Shown here piece after piece: positions 27,033-34,147 of a stretch of 34,147 nt of DNA. Each line of letters opens with the position of its first letter. Position 1 is the first letter of the stretch. The notes below the pieces were generated by a model, which saw only the letters and a list, made by a program, of their open reading frames with translations, searched no databases and was not told the DNA's origin. The translations under genes were made by a program, and so were the position numbers. Source of the DNA: Pseudomonadota bacterium (lineage in GTDB: Bacteria > Pseudomonadota > Gammaproteobacteria > Steroidobacterales > Steroidobacteraceae); contig JAJYLP010000034.1 in the NCBI GenBank assembly GCA_021787615.1, positions 1-34,147 on the forward strand. The letters run 5' to 3'.

Positions 27033-27247
27033 TAGGGTCCCGCCATTGCCCTGCTTAGTCTAGTGTGGCAGGTCCGGCAGGCGGGAGCAGCAGCGCCGAG
27101 CGCACGCCGTCGGTGACAGAGAGCCCAAAAGGCTGAGTGCGAAACATCCGACCGGAACCTGCGCCAAAGCGGCCGCAACCCGCAGTGGTTAATTGCGTAC
27201 TGTATACAGTACACTATCAATTCGAATGGTGTCAATGAGGGCGACCC
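27033..27247. promoter_or_regulatory. Divergent control region of the ligase operon and hyuAB
   Basis: The 215 bases between two divergent operons contain no credible gene. For the rightward operon, TTGCGT (27193-27198) and TATCAA (27215-27220) are spaced by 16 bases. For the leftward operon, TTGATA (27220-27215 on the minus strand) is a good -35 but the -10 is weak. Operator B lies between these boxes, so one bound repressor could silence both directions. Confidence 0.55.
27197..27212. promoter_or_regulatory. Operator palindrome B
   Basis: GTACTGTATACAGTAC is a perfect 16-bp palindrome. Its inner 14 bases match operator A at 14024-14037 in every position except the two central bases (AT instead of GC). 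It sits between candidate -35 and -10 boxes of the hyuA promoter, 36 bases upstream of the hyuA start. Confidence 0.7.
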
Positions 27248-29323
27248 ATGCGTGTAGGAATAGACGTCGGCGGTACATTCACAGACTTCGTGCTGCTGAA
27301 CGAGAGTACGGGTGAAACCTACTCGCATAAGTGCCTCACCACACCAGCAGACCCAACCGAGGCGATTCTCGATGGCCTCGCCGCTCTCGAGCGCGTGCGC
27401 CCGGGAACGATGGCGAACCTCGAGGAAGTCATCCATGGTACGACGCTCGTCATAAATGCGATCATCGAGCGTAAGGGCGCGCGGACCGGCCTGCTGACGA
27501 CCAGCGGGTTCCGCGATGTCCTGGAACTCGGTCGCGAGCTTCGCTACGCCGCATACGATCCACACGCTCCGATGCCCGAGCCGCTCGTTCCTCGCGAACG
27601 ACGGCTCGAGGTTCGCGAACGTGTCCGTGCCGACGGCAGCGTTCTGCAGGCGCTCGAGCCGGGCAGTGTGGGCGCCTCGCTGGCGCGTCTGAAGGCCGAT
27701 GGGGTCGAGTCAATTGCGGTCTGCCTGCTCAATTCATTTGAGAATCCGCAACACGAGTTCGAGATCAAGCGCCTGATCGCCGAGGCGTTGCCGGGCGTGT
27801 CGGCCTCGATTTCCTACGAGGTCTTGCCCCAGATCCGGGAATACGAGCGGACAAGCACCACCGTCGCCAATGCATACGTCAAGCCGCTGACCGAAAAGTA
27901 TCTGAGTTCACTGAGAGAGCGCCTCGCAGCCCGCGGATTTCGTGGACGGCTGTTCATCATGCTGTCCTCGGGCGGAGTCACTTCCGCAGACATCGCCGCT
28001 GCGTACCCGGTGCGCATCATCGAATCGGGTCCATGCGCGGCGGTGATCGCCGGTCAGTACTTCAGCAGGCTGTTCAGTCTTCCCGACATGTTCTGCTTCG
28101 ACATGGGCGGTACGACGGCGAAATCTTGTCTCATTCAGAACGGTGCCGCCGAAGTTGTGCCGACGTTCGAAGTGGGCCGCGTGCAGCGCTTTCAGAAAGG
28201 CAGCGGGCTGACGCTACAGGTTCCGGTCGTCGACCTGATGGAGATCGGTGCGGGCGGCGGGTCCATCGCGCGTCGCAGCCGCGTCGGGACTTTGCAGGTT
28301 GGACCGCAGAGCGCGGGCGCCGAGCCGGGGCCAATCTGCTACGGCCGGGGCGGAACGGCGCCAACTGTAACCGACGCCGACCTGCTTCTCGGTTACCTCG
28401 ATGCGGAATATTTCCTCGGCGGCGCCATGAAGCTCGATGCCGCAGCAGCGCGTAGGGGCATCCAGGAGCAGATCGCCGAGCCCCTCGGAATCTCGCTGCT
28501 GCAGGCCGCGTGGGGGATTCATGACCTCATCAACGAGACCATGGCCGCGGCGGCCAAGACTCACATTGCCGAACGTGGTGGTCATGCACCGCGCGTGACG
28601 ATCGCGGGGTTCGGCGGCGCGGGGCCCGTGCACATGTATGGACTCGCGCGTAAGCTTGGAGCGCCGCGTCTGCTGGTGCCGCCCAACGCCGGTGTCGGGT
28701 CGGCACTCGGATTCTTTACGGCGCTGCGCGCGTTCGATGTGGTCAGGAGCCATAAATCGCCGCTGCATGGTACGGACTTTGCCGCCTTGGAGGAGATTTT
28801 CCACGGTCTCGAGGAGTCAGCCGCGGCGGCACTGCAGTCAAGCGGCGCCGCAAACGCCGTCACCTTCGAGCGCGCCGTGGACATGCGTTTCATAGGTCAG
28901 GGGTCCGAAACGACCGTTCAGCTCCCGCCGGCTGATTTCCCGGCGGTCTCGGCACGAGAAGTGCGTGAGCGCTTCGACGCCGTGTACGCGAAGCTTTACG
29001 GCCGGACCTATCCGGGGTGCGACGTAGAGTTTGTGAGCTTCAGGGTAAGGGCCAGCCTGCCGGTAAAGCTGCTGGAGTTGCCCAAGTCAACGCCGGTCGC
29101 CGGGGCCACCGCCGCCAGGGCTATCAAGGGTCAGCGACCAGCCTTCTGTCCGCTGGCCGGCGAGATGATCCCCCACATCGTCTATGACCGATATCTCCTT
29201 GCGCCGGGCGTGCAGCTGTCAGGGCCCGCGATCATAGAAGAGCGCGAGTCGACGGTCGTGGTTGGCGAGAGAGGGCAGGTCGCAGTCGATGATTACGGCT
29301 TCCTGTGGATAGACCTGTCGTAG
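27248..29323 (+). CDS. Hydantoinase/oxoprolinase family ATPase subunit A (HyuA-like)
   Basis: Actin-fold ATPase subunit of the hydantoinase/5-oxoprolinase/acetone carboxylase superfamily, phosphorylating a lactam or enol substrate. The 691 residues show the phosphate-1 motif DVGGTFTD (6-13), phosphate-2 FDMGGTTAK (284-292), GAGGGSIA and the GFGGAGPVH nucleotide loop (454-462). The ATG has GAGGG 6 bases upstream. Length fits N-methylhydantoinase A-type proteins. hyuB follows after 12 bases. Alternatives are ATP-dependent cyclic-amide hydrolase or ATP-dependent ketone carboxylase, and no third small subunit of the acetone carboxylase type is present. Confidence 0.93.
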   Translation: MRVGIDVGGTFTDFVLLNESTGETYSHKCLTTPADPTEAILDGLAALERVRPGTMANLEEVIHGTTLVINAIIERKGARTGLLTTSGFRDVLELGRELRYAAYDPHAPMPEPLVPRERRLEVRERVRADGSVLQALEPGSVGASLARLKADGVESIAVCLLNSFENPQHEFEIKRLIAEALPGVSASISYEVLPQIREYERTSTTVANAYVKPLTEKYLSSLRERLAARGFRGRLFIMLSSGGVTSADIAAAYPVRIIESGPCAAVIAGQYFSRLFSLPDMFCFDMGGTTAKSCLIQNGAAEVVPTFEVGRVQRFQKGSGLTLQVPVVDLMEIGAGGGSIARRSRVGTLQVGPQSAGAEPGPICYGRGGTAPTVTDADLLLGYLDAEYFLGGAMKLDAAAARRGIQEQIAEPLGISLLQAAWGIHDLINETMAAAAKTHIAERGGHAPRVTIAGFGGAGPVHMYGLARKLGAPRLLVPPNAGVGSALGFFTALRAFDVVRSHKSPLHGTDFAALEEIFHGLEESAAAALQSSGAANAVTFERAVDMRFIGQGSETTVQLPPADFPAVSAREVRERFDAVYAKLYGRTYPGCDVEFVSFRVRASLPVKLLELPKSTPVAGATAARAIKGQRPAFCPLAGEMIPHIVYDRYLLAPGVQLSGPAIIEERESTVVVGERGQVAVDDYGFLWIDLS

Positions 29324-29335
29324 GAGTGCTCAAAA

Positions 29336-31033
29336 GTGCAGCGTTTCGACCCCGTCACGCTCGAGATCCTGTGGCGCCGCCTCGTGTCGATCGTCGATGA
29401 GGCAGATGCAGCAGTCGTTAGAACGGCGTTCTCAAGTGTACTTCGAGACTCCCACGACTATACGTGCATGTTCACGGACAGCCGGGGTCGCGAGCTCGCA
29501 CAGGGCACGCTGGCGAGTCCCGGGCAATCGGGCGCGATGGCGCTCGGCATCAAGAAGCTGATCAACAGCCGACCCGCGGACTTCTTCCGGCCGGGAGACG
29601 TCTTCATCACCAACGATCCGTGGGTGCTCGCGGGTCACCTGAACGACGTTTGCGTTCTGAGTCCGGTGTTTCGGCGCGACAGGCTCATGGCATTCACCGC
29701 CTGCATCCTGCACCATGCCGACGTGGGTGGGCGCGTTGCGTCCAACAGCCACGACGTCTTCGAAGAGGGACTATTCCTACCGCTGGTGCGCCTGTACGGG
29801 GGCGAACAGCCGAACGAGGATATCTTCAACATCATTCGCGCGAACGTGCGCACGCCGGAACAAGTTCAAGGGGACATCCGTTCGCAGATCGCTGCGAATC
29901 ACGTGTGCGCCCAACACATACTGAAGCTTCTCAATGACTACCGCCTGGATGATCTCGATGAACTTGCGGAGGAGATCATCCGGCGGAGCGAGCGCAGCTT
30001 GCGCGAAGCCATCGCGCGCGTTCCCGATGGTACATATCGCGCAAGCGGTACCATCGAGCAGATGGAGGGGCAGGCGCCGGTCGAGATTCGCTGTGAATTG
30101 AGGATCAAGGGAAGCGACGTAGTCGTCGATCTGTCTGGAACGACGCGCCAGGTGGAGTGGGGCGGGAATGTCGTATTCAACTTCACGTACGCTTACGTAC
30201 ACATGGCCATCAAGAGCATATTCGACCCGGAGCTGCCGAATAACGAGGGCACGGCGGCGCCGATAACTCTTATCGCTCCGGAGGGCACGGTGGTCAATTG
30301 CCGCCATCCGGCACCAGTGGTGGCGCGAATGCAGATTGGCCACTTCATGACAGAGATCATCTATCGCGCCTTGGCGCCGGTTTTGCCCGATCGCGTGATC
30401 GCAGGCAGTGGCGGGACGCCGGCGACCATGCAGGTATTCTTCGGCACGCGCTGTTCGGGTGATCCGTTCCACGCGGCGGTGATCCGCGGCGGCGGCATGG
30501 GAGCGGGCGCCGCGGCTGACGGGTCGGGAAGCTTCGTGTTTCCCGCCAATGCGGCGAACACACCGGTCGAGATCTTTGAAAGCGATACGCCGCTCGTCAT
30601 CCGCTCGCGCGAGTTGCTTGCGGATTCCGGTGGTGCCGGAAAGTTCCGCGGTGCGCAAGGCCGGCGGGAGGTGATCTGGGTACCGGATGACGACAAGGGT
30701 CCGCGGGGAAACATCGGCATGGCGCTTCAGTCCGGTCGTTTTCAACTTGCTCCGGAGGGTCTTTTCGGTGGTAGACCGGGCCGCCTGGCGCGATTCACGG
30801 TCAATGGCAGGCCGGCGGATCCCTACGGATTGACGCGGCTCAAGAAAGGCGACCTCGTCGAATTCGATACCGCCGGCGGGGGCGGCTTCGGGGATCCCGC
30901 AGAACGGGACGACACCGCGGTGGCGCGGGACGTCGCCAGCGGCCGGGTCACGCCAGAGCGGGCGGCACTCGAGTACCGGTTCGCCGACGAAGCGGGCTCG
31001 GCGCGTGCCGGCGGAGTCGACAAAGATCGCTGA
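29336..31033 (+). CDS. Hydantoinase B/oxoprolinase family subunit (HyuB-like)
   Basis: Catalytic partner of HyuA. The 565-residue protein begins (V)QRFDPVTLEILWRRLVSIVDEADAAVVRTAFSSVLRDSHDYTC, the standard HyuB opening. It continues with FITNDPWVLAGHLNDVCVLSPVF, HHADVGGR (likely metal-binding His/Asp), and the late SGGAGKFRGAQGRREV and AGGGGFGDPAERD. The GTG start has GGAG 9 bases upstream. At 565 residues it is closer to hydantoinase B than to the larger acetone carboxylase subunit of about 770, which favours a lactam-opening role, though this is only suggestive. Confidence 0.93.
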   Translation: MQRFDPVTLEILWRRLVSIVDEADAAVVRTAFSSVLRDSHDYTCMFTDSRGRELAQGTLASPGQSGAMALGIKKLINSRPADFFRPGDVFITNDPWVLAGHLNDVCVLSPVFRRDRLMAFTACILHHADVGGRVASNSHDVFEEGLFLPLVRLYGGEQPNEDIFNIIRANVRTPEQVQGDIRSQIAANHVCAQHILKLLNDYRLDDLDELAEEIIRRSERSLREAIARVPDGTYRASGTIEQMEGQAPVEIRCELRIKGSDVVVDLSGTTRQVEWGGNVVFNFTYAYVHMAIKSIFDPELPNNEGTAAPITLIAPEGTVVNCRHPAPVVARMQIGHFMTEIIYRALAPVLPDRVIAGSGGTPATMQVFFGTRCSGDPFHAAVIRGGGMGAGAAADGSGSFVFPANAANTPVEIFESDTPLVIRSRELLADSGGAGKFRGAQGRREVIWVPDDDKGPRGNIGMALQSGRFQLAPEGLFGGRPGRLARFTVNGRPADPYGLTRLKKGDLVEFDTAGGGGFGDPAERDDTAVARDVASGRVTPERAALEYRFADEAGSARAGGVDKDR

Positions 31034-31051
31034 GGGACGCGCCGGACCCGG

Positions 31052-32248
31052 CTACGCGGGAGCCGGCCGCGGCAGGCTCGCGCGAACCAGGGACGGACCG
31101 AACCTGAATAGGTAGATGAGAAAGGCGGCCGCCCACAGAGACGCCGAGGCTGCTGCGAGCCACTCTGGGCCGTGCAGCACTGCGAATGCGATTCTCAACA
31201 CTGCGGCAATGGGCATCATCGTAAACGCGATGCTCATGGGCCGGTCCGCCCGAACGGGGCGACCGGTGTGCTTGAGAACGACGCGCGTCATCAGACCGAT
31301 CTTCAAAGTGCTGTAGGCGCCGATCGTGAACGCATGAACGGCGGCATCATGCCAGTCGGCATGCCCGCCGGCGCACGCGCGTAGCACGAACGACACGATC
31401 AGCCATAGATATGCGATGTGCAGGCACCGAAGGATCGGGTCGCGAAAGGTAAGCCACCCGCGCCACCGCGTCCAGCGCCAAGTGTGCACCAGTGCCGCTA
31501 CGACGGAAGCCAACGTCACCCAAAGCAGGGGCGCCTGGAACAGATCCGTGAGCGCGAACGCGAGCATCGCGACCGCGGTCGCATATTCGATGGGTGGCGA
31601 TATGGGCCTGGATTCCATGCCGCGCGTCCGGAGCCATCGGCGAGTGAACGCGGGAACGAACAGACCCGCGTACAACGTGAACAGAAACATCAGCGCGTCG
31701 ACGGCGAGCGTGAGCGACAGGCGGATCTCGCCGGCCGATCCGGAGATGACCCCGGCGTAGTACACGAAATTCGCAGCGGTGAACGCACACAGCGGAACCG
31801 TCGTCCACGCGAACAGCCGCTTCCTCGAGCCGCGCGCGCTGAGCGCCAGGAAGATGCACAGCACCGGCAGCAGCGAGCAGTCACCAACGGCGACCAGCAG
31901 CTTGGGCAGTTCGTCCTGGAACAACACGCATACCCTGCCCACGAGCCATAGCGCCGCCAGGATGCGCAGCCGAAGTCCGCCGATTTCGGCGGCACCGGTC
32001 CAGCTTGGCAATGCCGTCAGCAGGACTCCGCACACGAGGGCGCCGGCGAACCCAAAGAGTAACTCATGTGCGTGCAGCACCCATAGAGGCAGGTGCGCGT
32101 GAGGCGCCGGCCACAGTCCGATGCGGGCACCGTACCACAGCGCGATCAGCGCCGGGCCATAGAGCGACGCGGCGAGAAAGAAAGGCCGGAAGCCCGAGCT
32201 CCAGATGGGGGCAACGGTCGCGCTGGCTTCGCGCGTCAGCGCGCGCAC
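31052..32248 (-). CDS. nnrS: NnrS family membrane protein
   Basis: Polytopic haem/copper membrane protein of the NnrS family, linked in proteobacteria to nitric-oxide and denitrification physiology. The 398 residues contain about twelve hydrophobic segments. Family landmarks are SSGFRPFFLAASLYG near the start, HAHELLFGFAGALVCGVLLTALPSWTG, and HAFTIGAYSTLKIGLMTRVVLKHTGRP with conserved His. I chose the GTG at 32248 because GGGAG lies upstream. A GTG at 32284 is also in frame. It overlaps the upstream VOC gene by 13 bases. Its role in the cluster is unclear. It could reflect anaerobic, nitrate-dependent use of the substrate. Confidence 0.88.
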   Translation of the reverse strand: MRALTREASATVAPIWSSGFRPFFLAASLYGPALIALWYGARIGLWPAPHAHLPLWVLHAHELLFGFAGALVCGVLLTALPSWTGAAEIGGLRLRILAALWLVGRVCVLFQDELPKLLVAVGDCSLLPVLCIFLALSARGSRKRLFAWTTVPLCAFTAANFVYYAGVISGSAGEIRLSLTLAVDALMFLFTLYAGLFVPAFTRRWLRTRGMESRPISPPIEYATAVAMLAFALTDLFQAPLLWVTLASVVAALVHTWRWTRWRGWLTFRDPILRCLHIAYLWLIVSFVLRACAGGHADWHDAAVHAFTIGAYSTLKIGLMTRVVLKHTGRPVRADRPMSIAFTMMPIAAVLRIAFAVLHGPEWLAAASASLWAAAFLIYLFRFGPSLVRASLPRPAPA

Positions 32249-32682
32249 GGCGTGTCTTCTCCCGCCCCCTCGAGTTCGTGCCACTTGTAGTCGATGACTT
32301 CCAGCAGTACGCCGTTCATCTTTCGCGGATGAACGAATGCGAATTCACAGTCTCGAAACGCTCGAATTCCGCCGATGATTGGGTAGTCCTGCGCAGTCAG
32401 TTCCGATACCGACTCTCGTGTGCTGTCAACATTCATGCTGATCAGCATCACGCCTTCGCCGCGTCGCTCGATGAATTTGGCGACCTCGCCATCAGGAGTC
32501 AGCGATTCCATGAGTTCGAAGCCGATACCATCGAGCCAGTACCGCGCCACACGAATCTTCTCCGGTTCGTCTAGGTAGGCGTCGTCAGGAGCCGATTTTC
32601 CCAACACCGGCTCCCATATCTTCTTCGCCGCCTCGAGATCGCGCACGGCGATGCATATGTGGTCAATCTTGTTCACTTTCAT
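32236..32682 (-). CDS. VOC (glyoxalase/methylmalonyl-CoA epimerase-like) protein
   Basis: 148-residue protein with the paired beta-alpha-beta-beta-beta modules of the vicinal oxygen chelate fold, closest in pattern to methylmalonyl-CoA epimerase (KIDHICIAVRDLEAA, FVHPRKMNGVLLEVID). Of the expected metal ligands, His8 and Glu128 are kept. The usual HH pair of GxxHHIA is replaced by Met79-Leu80, so activity as a classic epimerase is doubtful. The ATG at 32682 gives the standard N-terminus. A B12 mutase in the same cluster makes an epimerase-type partner logical. Confidence 0.82.
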   Translation of the reverse strand: MKVNKIDHICIAVRDLEAAKKIWEPVLGKSAPDDAYLDEPEKIRVARYWLDGIGFELMESLTPDGEVAKFIERRGEGVMLISMNVDSTRESVSELTAQDYPIIGGIRAFRDCEFAFVHPRKMNGVLLEVIDYKWHELEGAGEDTPCAR

Positions 32683-32991
32683 CGGGTAGGCACTCCACCT
32701 GCTTAATTGCCGTGAGTGGCGCGGTCGTTCGAGTGTACAGGGTGTCACTGGCGTCCGCGCGACTTGCATTGGATTGGCCGGAATCTGAGCACGCACGGCG
32801 CGTTGGTCGCGTCCCCAGTAACTGTCGGAATCACCCCGGATCCGGCGTGTGCCTGCATCGCTGAGGACCGAGACGGTTCAGGATCAAGCAGATTGGCGGG
32901 AGAGAGGGGACACCCGATGGATGAGGCGCGAAGAAAGCGGGAGTTGCGCGGCGGACGGTGATCGAGGCGCGCAGACGGTCGGCTGGACGCC
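32683..32991. other. Intergenic region between the VOC and GntR genes
   Basis: These 309 bases contain no gene I can support. The only reading frames are antisense or very short, such as a 14-codon frame at about 32917. A TGTACA half-palindrome near 32738 superficially recalls the operators but lacks their 2-base central spacing. Promoter boxes for the VOC gene are not convincing. Confidence 0.5.
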
Positions 32992-33714
32992 TCAGGCGAG
33001 GTCCACTGCCTTTGGGACATCGTGCTCCTTGCGCAGGCGCGACTTGCGGCGGATATCGGTCAGAGCGTTCGTGAGGGCGTCTTCGGTGAGCTGCAGGTAG
33101 GATCGCCATAGACTTTCCGCCAAGTCGGCATTCCGGTTCGTCAGGGCGTCGCGGATCTTTTCTTGTCGGCTCACGATCTCTCGGCGAAGGTCCATGTCAC
33201 TCAGCGTCGCACCGCGAATGAAATGCAGATGACCCGCGAACTGAGCGATCACAGAACTCAATACCCGATTGGAGATGCCGTCGAAAATGGCGTGCCTGAA
33301 GTCTTCGTTTGCCTTCGCGAACATTCCCGGTTGCGTACGCGGCGCCGCCCGGGATTCAGCGTCTATCGCTTTGGAGATTCTGTCGAACTCAGTGGGACCG
33401 TACTCCTGCGCCGCCAGCCGTACCGCCGCCGGTTCGAGCAGGGCTCGAACCGCGATTATTTGCCGTATTTCTTCGATCGATGGCGAGGGCACGACGGAGC
33501 CGCCGCCGACTCGCGCGCGCAGGATCCCCTGTCTGGTGAGTTGTCCAAGTGCCTCGCGGATCGGGGTTCGGGAGACGCCCAGTCTCTTGGCGAGTCCCTC
33601 CTCGGTGATTCTTTCGCCCGGTGCGAATCGAGCACTCTTCAGTTCGTTGAGGAGAATTTGAAATACCTGCTCGCGCAGGGTTGCTTCCTTTTTGATCGGG
33701 GACCTTCTGTTCAT
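32992..33714 (-). CDS. GntR family transcriptional regulator, FCD/FadR subfamily
   Basis: 240-residue regulator with an N-terminal winged helix (about 12-78: LREQVFQILLNELKSARFAPGERITEEGLAKRLGVSRTPIREALGQLTRQGIL) and an all-helical C-terminal FCD ligand domain. FCD proteins often bind a metal through Asp and three His. Here NEDFRHAIF keeps the first pair. The later EHxxI and HL positions read SRQEKI and RSYLQL, so the metal site looks degenerate. The ATG at 33714 has AGGA 5 bases upstream. It is the only dedicated regulator beside the catabolic genes and the prime candidate to bind operators A and B. No such operator lies at its own promoter. Confidence 0.9.
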   Translation of the reverse strand: MNRRSPIKKEATLREQVFQILLNELKSARFAPGERITEEGLAKRLGVSRTPIREALGQLTRQGILRARVGGGSVVPSPSIEEIRQIIAVRALLEPAAVRLAAQEYGPTEFDRISKAIDAESRAAPRTQPGMFAKANEDFRHAIFDGISNRVLSSVIAQFAGHLHFIRGATLSDMDLRREIVSRQEKIRDALTNRNADLAESLWRSYLQLTEDALTNALTDIRRKSRLRKEHDVPKAVDLA

Positions 33715-33756
33715 CACATTCCTAAGTACTCTCGACCGTAATTTCGGTGACGTATT

Positions 33757-34147
33757 TCAATCAGGCTGCCTTGCGGAAGGTTTTCTCATGGGCGCGATCT
33801 TGGCGAGCCGTGCTCTGAGGTCCTCGCGGCTGAACTTCCACTGGCAGGGGCGCGCGGCGACGCAGTAGTGATCCTGGAAGCGCAACAGGCGATCTTTGAC
33901 TTCAGCCAGGGACTGGAAGTCATTGGGCGTGAGCACCTTGCGTTGAACGATGGCGAAGTACACCTCGGTCTGGTTGAGCCAGCTGGCTTGCACCGGTGTA
34001 TGCACCGGGATGAGCGTGGGCGAACGGCGCTGCAGACGCTTGATGCAAGCTTGACCGCGGTGCGAGGAGCCGTTGTCCATGATCCAGAACACCCACGGGG
34101 CGGATCGGTACGGCTCTTGCCGCATGAGCTGGGCGACCAGGCGGCCG
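33757..34147 (-). mobile_element. IS630-family transposase, 3' portion, truncated by the window edge
   Basis: The frame is open to the right window edge and ends at 33757. The residues are those of an IS630/Tc1-type DDE nuclease: second catalytic Asp in VFWIMDNGSSHRG, then IPVHTPVQASWLNQTEVYFAIVQRKVL with the catalytic Glu of NQTE. The C-terminus is intact. The gene lies just upstream of the GntR regulator, so the element marks the right border of the cluster. Terminal inverted repeats cannot be confirmed because the far end is outside the window. Confidence 0.85.

Noticed and set aside
31048-31066. CCGGCT/AGCCGG hairpin between hyuB and nnrS as a terminator
   Set aside because: A stem of only 6 bp, no T run on either strand, and it overlaps the nnrS stop codon.
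32734-32746. TGTACA element as a possible third operator near the VOC gene
   Set aside because: The half-sites are not separated by the two bases seen in operators A and B, and the flanks do not match.

Overview
The window is high-GC DNA from a proteobacterium, most likely a gammaproteobacterium. The left third carries the conserved order thrS-infC-rpmI-rplT-pheS-pheT-ihfA-merR, flanked by aspC/uvrB and by tRNA-Val and tRNA-Pro genes. The ihfA product and all three threonyl-tRNA synthetase zinc ligands match gammaproteobacterial proteins closely. No species can be named from the sequence alone.

Layout. (1) 1-734: a broken tyrosine integrase ends seven bases from the 3' end of a tRNA-Asn gene, the usual footprint of an integrated element. 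(2) 866-12247: housekeeping block with a DUF2784 membrane protein, aspartate aminotransferase, UvrB, tRNA-Val(GAC), and the translation/IHF operon. infC starts at an AUA codon. The block ends with a MerR-like regulator and tRNA-Pro(GGG). (3) 12248-14136: a short accessory patch of small hypothetical genes, with one rho-independent terminator and a lipoprotein gene that appears frameshifted in a run of seven G. (4) 14137-33714: a large catabolic cluster. (5) 33757-34147: the 3' part of an IS630-type transposase running off the window.

The catabolic cluster is the item of greatest interest. A tightly packed nine-gene leftward operon (27032 to 16168) encodes an AMP-forming acyl-CoA ligase, an acyl-CoA dehydrogenase, both subunits of a B12-dependent acyl-CoA mutase, a three-subunit molybdenum hydroxylase, a class III CoA-transferase and a thiolase. 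Rightward genes add a two-subunit hydantoinase/ATP-dependent carboxylase-type enzyme (HyuA/HyuB) and a fused 3-hydroxyacyl-CoA dehydrogenase/enoyl-CoA hydratase. An epimerase-like VOC protein, NnrS and a GntR/FCD regulator follow at the right end. Two near-identical palindromes, sharing TACTGT-NN-ACAGTA, sit upstream of the fused gene and in the divergent hyuA/ligase promoter region. This implies one regulon for all catabolic genes. The set looks like a CoA-dependent route in which a substrate is hydroxylated by the Mo enzyme, opened or carboxylated by HyuAB, activated to a CoA thioester, rearranged on B12 and cleaved by a thiolase. The substrate cannot be read from the sequence. A nitrogen heterocycle/lactam, or a ketone that is carboxylated, are the two best guesses.
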